From Bacillota bacterium (GTDB lineage: Bacteria > Bacillota > Limnochordia > Darwinibacteriales > Darwinibacteriaceae): a stretch of DNA of 45,860 bases. The notes beneath the pieces were generated by a model. It saw nothing but the letters and a program-made list of their open reading frames with translations. It ran no database searches and was not told where the DNA came from. The stretch covers positions 1 to 45,860 of the forward strand of contig DURH01000039.1 of NCBI GenBank assembly GCA_012837385.1, in the 5' to 3' direction. The position numbers and the translations under genes are program-made. Shown one piece after another: positions 41,478 through 45,860 of the stretch; the first letter of the stretch is position 1, and each line of letters begins with the position of its first letter.

Positions 41478-42710
41478 ATGGCTGTTGTAAGGCCTTTTCG
41501 GGCACTGAGGCCCAATGGCAGGCTGGCGGAAAGAATAGCGGCACTGCCCTATGATGTGATGAACTCAGTGGAAGCCAAGGACATGGTGGAGGGTAACGAG
41601 CTCTCCTTCCTGCGCATCGATCGGGCGGAAATCAACTTCCCAGAAATCCTGGATCCCCATGATCCCAGGGTATACGCCAAGGCCAGGGAAATCCTGGACC
41701 GCATGATTGCCCAGCAGGAGTTGATCCAAGACCCCCAGCCTTACTTCTACATCTACCGCCAGATCATGGACGGCAGGGCTCAAACTGGGCTGGTGGCCTG
41801 TACTGCCATTGACGACTACAATAACGATGTGATCAAAAAGCATGAGTATACTAGGCCTGACAAAGAACAGGACCGGATTGACCATATCAAGGCCCTTCAG
41901 GCCCAGACTGGGCCCATTTTCCAGACCTATCGGGATAACGAAGAAATCACCAAGCTGATCACTGACTGGACGGAAAGCCACCGTCCCCTGTACGAGTTTC
42001 ACGCCTACAATGTGGATCAGATCTGCTGGGTAGTGGACTGCCCAGACACCATGGAGAAGCTGGCTTCCCTGTTCCAAGGCCTAGACCTATACATTGCCGA
42101 TGGACACCATCGCTCAGCGGCTGCAGTGAGGGTGGGGATGGAAATGCGCAAGCAGAATCCAGATCCCCAAGCAGAGTTTAACTACTTCCTCTCCGTCCTT
42201 TTCCCCGCCTCTGATCTGAAGATTTGGGCCTATAACCGCCTGGTCAGGGACTTGGCAGGGGCTTCTACCGAAGAGTTCTTCCAGAGCATCCAGGCGCGCT
42301 TTTTGCTGGAAACGGCACCTGTTTCCCCCTACGCCCCCGAAGAGAAAGGCACCTTTGGAATGTATCTAGGGGGCCAATGGTACAAACTCACTCCCCGCCC
42401 CGGAGTGGTGCCAGGGGAAGATTTGGTGAAAAGCTTGGATGTATCAGTTCTCCAAGACCAGCTCCTGCAGCCTATTCTCAAAATCGAAGATCCCCGCACC
42501 GATGAAAGGATTGAGTTTGTGGGCGGGATCCGGGGGCTGAAAGAGCTCGAGCGTAGGGTTGAGCGGGACATGACAGTGGCTCTTTCCTTGTACCCCACGT
42601 CCATCCAGGAAATCATGGCCGTGGCAGACAACGGCCAGGTGATGCCCCCAAAATCTACTTGGTTTGAGCCCAAACTGCTGAGCGGCCTGTTTATCCACAA
42701 GCTCACATAA
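41478..42710 (+). CDS. DUF1015 family protein
   Basis: A 410-residue DUF1015 protein of typical length. Conserved stretches are VRPFRALRPN at the start, HEYTRPDKEQDR (122-133), QAQTGPIF, and YIADGHHRSAA with DGHHR at 208-212. Function is not established. The gene is repeatedly found beside serA and serC in anaerobes, as here, and no phosphoserine phosphatase gene is in the window. A role in the last step or in control of serine synthesis is therefore possible. The DGHHR motif recalls the GxHR signature of ParB/Srx-fold serine kinases; this is my own comparison. It is the last gene before a strong terminator. Confidence 0.88.
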   Translation: MAVVRPFRALRPNGRLAERIAALPYDVMNSVEAKDMVEGNELSFLRIDRAEINFPEILDPHDPRVYAKAREILDRMIAQQELIQDPQPYFYIYRQIMDGRAQTGLVACTAIDDYNNDVIKKHEYTRPDKEQDRIDHIKALQAQTGPIFQTYRDNEEITKLITDWTESHRPLYEFHAYNVDQICWVVDCPDTMEKLASLFQGLDLYIADGHHRSAAAVRVGMEMRKQNPDPQAEFNYFLSVLFPASDLKIWAYNRLVRDLAGASTEEFFQSIQARFLLETAPVSPYAPEEKGTFGMYLGGQWYKLTPRPGVVPGEDLVKSLDVSVLQDQLLQPILKIEDPRTDERIEFVGGIRGLKELERRVERDMTVALSLYPTSIQEIMAVADNGQVMPPKSTWFEPKLLSGLFIHKLT

Positions 42711-42715
42711 TGTCG

Positions 42716-42740
42716 AAAGCTGGAGGAAACCTCCAGCTTT
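42716..42740. terminator. Bidirectional terminator between DUF1015 and PflX-like genes
   Basis: A perfect 11-base stem (AAAGCTGGAGG with CCTCCAGCTTT) with an AAA loop, placed exactly between two convergent stop codons. Three T residues end the stem on either strand. Confidence 0.85.
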
Positions 42741-43643
42741 CTAGTTATAGAGCCTAAGGCCCAGGCCTTGGGCGTACTGCCGCGCCTGATCATACTCCCT
42801 GGCGCTGAGGCGGCGCTTCAGCTCAGGAAACCGATCCGCCTGATAACAGGGGTAGTATTGATCCATCAAGTTCACCATACAGTCTGGGGACAGCTCCCCG
42901 GCAATAAAGTCCAGCACCTTCTTGGTGTCCTCCAGCCCACCTGGCAGCACCAAGTGGCGGACCAGTAGGCCCCGCTGAGCAACTCCTTGGGCATCGAGCT
43001 GCAAGCCCCCCACCTGGCGATCCATTTCTAGAAGGGCCAAGCGCGCCCGCACAAAATAATCCTCTGCCTGGGAGTAGAGGAGCCCCCGCTCCGGCGAAGC
43101 GTATTTCAAGTCTGGCATATAGATATCCACCACTCCGTCCAGGAGCTGCAGAGTGGCTGCACTCTCATAGCCGCCGCAGTTGTACACCAGGGGAAGGCGC
43201 AGACCCCGCTGGGCAGCTGTGTACACCGCCTGGAGGATTTGGGGCACGTAGTGGGTTGGGGTAACCAAATTGATATTGGGGCATTTGTAGCGGTCCTGAA
43301 TGATCAGCATCATGGAAGCAAGCTGTTCGCTGGTGACGGGAGAGCCGGATCCCAAGATGCTCAGCTGATAGTTCTGACAGTACACACAGCGCAGATTGCA
43401 GTGCCCGAAAAAGATGGTTCCGGAACCGGTCCGCCCCACCAGCACACTTTCCTCCCCCATATGGGGGCCGAAACTGGACACCACTAGGGTGGAACCAGCC
43501 TGGCAGAACCCCTTTTCCGAGGCGCGATCCGCACCGCATTCCCTGGGGCAGAGATGGCACGATCTAAGCTGTTCTTCGGCCTCCCCTATCCTAGCTTCGA
43601 ACTCTGTTCTGCTGAGCTGCAAATAGCTGGCACTATAATCCAT
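42741..43643 (-). CDS. Radical SAM protein, PflX-like (COG1313)
   Basis: A 300-residue radical SAM protein. The cluster motif is CNLRCVYC (C82, C86, C89). A cysteine-rich N-terminal part (C29, C32, C36, C47 in CHLCPRECG and GFCQAG) may hold a second metal or cluster. GTIFFG before the cluster and YMPDLKYASPE later are typical of proteins annotated as putative pyruvate-formate-lyase activating enzymes PflX; no PFL gene is nearby, and the true target is unknown. It lies 50 bases behind the aminomutase gene, beyond a hairpin, and may be partly cotranscribed with it. Confidence 0.88.
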   Translation of the reverse strand: MDYSASYLQLSRTEFEARIGEAEEQLRSCHLCPRECGADRASEKGFCQAGSTLVVSSFGPHMGEESVLVGRTGSGTIFFGHCNLRCVYCQNYQLSILGSGSPVTSEQLASMMLIIQDRYKCPNINLVTPTHYVPQILQAVYTAAQRGLRLPLVYNCGGYESAATLQLLDGVVDIYMPDLKYASPERGLLYSQAEDYFVRARLALLEMDRQVGGLQLDAQGVAQRGLLVRHLVLPGGLEDTKKVLDFIAGELSPDCMVNLMDQYYPCYQADRFPELKRRLSAREYDQARQYAQGLGLRLYN

Positions 43644-43666
43644 CTTCTCCCCCCTTTCCAGGACGA

Positions 43667-43686
43667 AAGCCCGGTTCGCCGGGCTT
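43667..43686 (-). terminator. Hairpin between eam and the PflX-like gene
   Basis: A perfect eight-base stem (AAGCCCGG with CCGGGCTT) with a four-base loop, 7 bases beyond the aminomutase stop. Only TTTCG follows on the minus strand, so it is a weak terminator or an mRNA-stabilising end. Confidence 0.5.
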
Positions 43687-43692
43687 ACTTCG

Positions 43693-44949
43693 CTATCCTT
43701 CTAGAATGTCCTTGAGCTCTGCAGTGGGCTCATTGGGATAGTCAAATACCCTGCCTTCCCAAGTCCTGATCTTCACGGTCCGCTTACCCCGGGAGATCAG
43801 GTACTCTGGTGCGATGGGCGTTTTGCCATAGCCACCGGGAGCATTGATGATATAGGTGGGAATAGCCATCCCCGAGGTGTAACCCCGGAGATATTCCATA
43901 ATCTCAATACCGTCATCAACGGAAGTGTTGAAGTGCTTGGTGCCCACCACATCCTTCGCGTGGAAGATGTAGTAGGGGCGCACCCTGAGCTTGAGCAGTT
44001 CCTGATTAAGGAGCCGCATTACGTATTTATCATTGTTAATCCCATTGAGCAGCACCGCTTGGTTGCCTAAAGGAATTCCTGCGTTTACCAGCTTGTCGCA
44101 GGCAGCTTTCGCCTCCTTAGTTATCTCTTTGGGATGGTTAAACTGCGTGTTGATAAACAGCGGCGGGTATTTCTTCAGGATCTCCACTAAACTGTCGGTA
44201 ATGCGCTGCGGCATGGTCACTAAAACCCTGGTTCCCAGTCGCACATAATCAACGGAGGGAATGGCGTGGAGCTCACCTAAAAGCCAATCTAAGGTGCTGT
44301 CTGCAAGCATTAGGGCATCGCCGCCGGTTACTAGTACATCCCGAATCTCGGGATTGCTGCGGATATAAGCGATGGATTCCTCCAGCTTTTTCCTGGTGGT
44401 ATGAAAGTCCTTGCTCCCGATATTCCTCCGCCTCTGGCAGTGCCTGCAGTACATGGCACATTGGTTGGTCACATTGATGATCACCCGATCTGGATAGCGT
44501 CTGGTGATACTGCCAGCGGGATTAGTGTATTCCTCACCCATGGGGTCGGCCTGGCCGCCCACGAGGAGCTCTGCTTTGGTGGGAATGGCCTGAAGCTTAA
44601 TCGGATCATATTTGTTATCTTCATCGATGAGAGCCAGGTAATAGGGGGAAATTCCCCAACGGAACTGTTCGCCCACCTCTCGGACGGCCTGGACCTCATC
44701 GTCCTCTAGTTTTATGATCTGAAGCAGTGTGTCTAGGTCAAAGATCCTGTTTTTGAGCTGCCATTTATAGTCATTCCAATTTTCTTCGGTAGCGCCTAAA
44801 TGGGCAAGGATTTTGGCCTTCTGCCGCTCGTACTTCTCCTGTTCGGCGGCTCCCATACCGCGGGGAATGGATTCCTTGGCTTTCAGGTAATCGGCGATGG
44901 TGTCCCTCAAACTCTCCGCTCTCTTCAGCGCTATCTGTCTTTTATTCAT
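43693..44949 (-). CDS. eam: Glutamate 2,3-aminomutase
   Basis: A 418-residue radical SAM/PLP aminomutase. Start ATG 44949 lies five bases after AAAGGAG. The cluster motif is CAMYCRHC (C164, C168, C171), and the PLP lysine lies in a family-typical segment. Lysine 2,3-aminomutases have two Asp residues (293 and 330, Clostridium subterminale numbering) that hold the substrate side-chain amine. Here the aligned residues are Lys332 (HAKDVVG) and Asn369 (INAPGG). These are the same residues and numbers reported for Clostridioides difficile glutamate 2,3-aminomutase. The product would be beta-glutamate, a compatible solute. The leader carries an intrinsic terminator and a hairpin (44966-44988) just before the ribosome binding site. 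Confidence 0.9.
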   Translation of the reverse strand: MNKRQIALKRAESLRDTIADYLKAKESIPRGMGAAEQEKYERQKAKILAHLGATEENWNDYKWQLKNRIFDLDTLLQIIKLEDDEVQAVREVGEQFRWGISPYYLALIDEDNKYDPIKLQAIPTKAELLVGGQADPMGEEYTNPAGSITRRYPDRVIINVTNQCAMYCRHCQRRRNIGSKDFHTTRKKLEESIAYIRSNPEIRDVLVTGGDALMLADSTLDWLLGELHAIPSVDYVRLGTRVLVTMPQRITDSLVEILKKYPPLFINTQFNHPKEITKEAKAACDKLVNAGIPLGNQAVLLNGINNDKYVMRLLNQELLKLRVRPYYIFHAKDVVGTKHFNTSVDDGIEIMEYLRGYTSGMAIPTYIINAPGGYGKTPIAPEYLISRGKRTVKIRTWEGRVFDYPNEPTAELKDILEG

Positions 44950-44965
44950 AGCATCTCCTTTCCAT

Positions 44966-44988
44966 AGGCTCAAGTTACCGTTGAACCT
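44966..44988 (-). promoter_or_regulatory. Hairpin directly upstream of the eam ribosome binding site
   Basis: On the minus-strand transcript AGGUUCAA pairs with UUGAGCCU (one G-U pair) around a seven-base loop. It ends about five bases before the AAAGGAG site. Confidence 0.4.
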
Positions 44989-45027
44989 AACCTCGTGTCT
45001 TACCTAAGGGAAAGCAGCACGAAAAAA

Positions 45028-45061
45028 GCAGGGTAGAGCAAGCATATGCCCTCCACCCCGC
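45028..45061 (-). terminator. Intrinsic terminator in the eam leader
   Basis: On the minus strand GCGGGGTGGAG pairs with CTCTACCCTGC (11 pairs, two G-U) around a 12-base loop, followed by six T residues (45027-45022). It lies about 65 bases downstream of a good promoter and about 75 bases upstream of the eam start, so it is either an attenuator or the end of a short RNA. Confidence 0.85.
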
Positions 45062-45126
45062 CGTACTGCACACATATTCACTTAACAGTCAGCCGCTCAA
45101 CAACACGCTCCCAAAGGTTGTGTAAC

Positions 45127-45156
45127 ATTATACTACAGATCTCCATCAAAAGTCAA
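45127..45156 (-). promoter_or_regulatory. Promoter in the GH65-eam gap
   Basis: TTGACT (45156-45151), an 18-base spacer and TATAAT (45132-45127) on the minus strand. Transcription would start about 45120 and run through about 60 bases of leader into the terminator at 45028-45061. Confidence 0.65.
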
Positions 45157-45195
45157 AACTGGCCACATCTGGCAGCCTTGGGGCGCGCTTACTCC

Positions 45196-45860
45196 CTAGC
45201 TATCAACGTGCTCGTAGCGTACAGAAAGACTCCCTGCAGCCTGGTCCAGAGTAAAGGTATGGGCCCCGATCTGGACAGTAACCCTACCCCTGCCCTCCAG
45301 CACTGTGAGGGTCACGTCCTCGTGGGTGATAACCACGTCCAGCAGTGCTTCGCCCACCTGTACTTTGCAGCGCAGATCAGACCATGCGCCAGGAAGACGG
45401 GGATTGATGTGCAGCATGCCCTCTTGGACGCGGATGCCCGCAAAGCCGTGCACAGCCGCCTGCCACAACCCGCCTAGGGAAGCTGCGTGCAGCCCGTGAG
45501 CACTGTTCTTGAGACCGTCGCTCAGGTCAATGCGGCAGGCCTTTTGGAAATAGGTGTAGGCCTGGTCCTCCAGCCCTAAATCGCTGGCCACCACGCTGTG
45601 AATGGCCGCGCTTAAAGAAGAGTCGTGCATGGTCTTGGGCTCATAGAAGGCCCAATTCGCCTCTTTCTCTGCAGGGGAAAAGGCATCAGGGAAGAGATGC
45701 AGCAGCATCACCACATCAGCCTGCTTGAGCACCTGGGACTGGGTGATCTCCCGCCAACTGTACACCTTCTGCAGCTCTCCAGGGTGTTCCCGGTACTTAA
45801 GCACATCGATTTCTGGGAGCTCAAAGAAACCGTCAAACTGCTCCAACAGGTATCCCTGCC
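45196..45860 (-). CDS. Glycoside hydrolase family 65 phosphorylase, C-terminal part
   Basis: The frame is open to the window edge, so about 221 C-terminal residues are seen. Family features are EQFDGFFEL, the MHDSSLSAAIHSVVASDLG helix pair of the (alpha/alpha)6 barrel, and the C-terminal beta domain (GIRVQEGMLHINPRLPGAW). The catalytic glutamate and the phosphate site lie upstream, outside the window. GH65 enzymes are mostly inverting phosphorylases of maltose, trehalose, kojibiose or nigerose, giving beta-glucose 1-phosphate. Which disaccharide cannot be told from this part. It may act with the alpha-glucosidase and GPH carrier elsewhere in the window. Confidence 0.9.
   Translation of the reverse strand, partial: QGYLLEQFDGFFELPEIDVLKYREHPGELQKVYSWREITQSQVLKQADVVMLLHLFPDAFSPAEKEANWAFYEPKTMHDSSLSAAIHSVVASDLGLEDQAYTYFQKACRIDLSDGLKNSAHGLHAASLGGLWQAAVHGFAGIRVQEGMLHINPRLPGAWSDLRCKVQVGEALLDVVITHEDVTLTVLEGRGRVTVQIGAHTFTLDQAAGSLSVRYEHVDS

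Noticed and set aside
43693-44949. Lysine 2,3-aminomutase (KamA)
   Set aside because: The two substrate-defining Asp residues are replaced by Lys and Asn as in glutamate 2,3-aminomutase.
1-45860. Mobile elements, prophage, CRISPR arrays, tRNA or rRNA genes
   Set aside because: I saw no transposase, integrase or phage proteins, no regularly spaced repeats, and no cloverleaf or rRNA-like sequence. Gene content and spacing look uniformly chromosomal.

Overview
This window looks like part of the chromosome of an anaerobic Bacillota (clostridial-type Firmicute) with fairly high GC. Supporting evidence: strong AAGGAGG-type ribosome binding sites, frequent TTG and GTG starts, tightly packed single-strand operons, a CtsR-like operator in front of a small heat-shock gene, a CD3324-family regulator, and oxygen-sensitive radical-SAM enzymes. 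I cannot name a genus. There are no rRNA or tRNA genes, CRISPR arrays, insertion sequences or phage genes. Almost everything reads as ordinary housekeeping and accessory metabolism.

Layout. 1-2.6 kb: three-subunit proton-translocating transhydrogenase (pntB cut by the window edge) and NADPH-dependent meso-diaminopimelate dehydrogenase. 2.7-9.8 kb: a CapD/WbpM-type sugar-nucleotide dehydratase, an AcuC-like deacetylase with an extra Cys4 tail, a hydantoinase/oxoprolinase-family protein, a secreted unknown and a MATE pump. 9.9-16.5 kb: lipoprotein, LacI regulator, thioredoxin-like protein, DUF362 protein, monoacylglycerol-lipase-like hydrolase and a lipid-anchored subtilase. 16.56-16.93 kb: a gene that ordinary ORF calling misses, because an in-frame TGA sits where ArsC/Spx-family proteins have their active-site cysteine. 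A bacterial-SECIS-like hairpin follows it. 17-22.5 kb: DUF454 protein, phosphofructokinase, prolyl oligopeptidase, MFS carrier and Hsp20. 22.6-25 kb: DUF1858 protein and methyltransferase, then a divergent ECF sigma operon with three small proteins. 25-28.6 kb: diguanylate cyclase, CD3324-family HTH protein and chemotaxis receptor. 28.6-35.5 kb: galE, exoA, a SEC-C protein, an HD hydrolase, and a GH13 glucosidase with its GPH sugar carrier. 35.6-42.7 kb: EamA-type exporter, ornithine aminotransferase, a cyclic-2,3-DPG-synthetase-like GTPase, serC, serA and a DUF1015 gene. 42.7-45.9 kb: PflX-like radical-SAM protein, glutamate 2,3-aminomutase and the C-terminal end of a GH65 phosphorylase.

The most interesting signals are: (1) the probable selenocysteine-containing ArsC-family protein; (2) a highly structured leader before the CD3324-family gene with mutually exclusive helices, one of which encloses the ribosome binding site; (3) two promoter-to-terminator leaders that end just before the diguanylate cyclase and the glutamate 2,3-aminomutase genes, suggesting transcription attenuation; and (4) an ECF sigma operon whose three small partner proteins I do not recognise. 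The aminomutase can be assigned to glutamate rather than lysine from two active-site residues.
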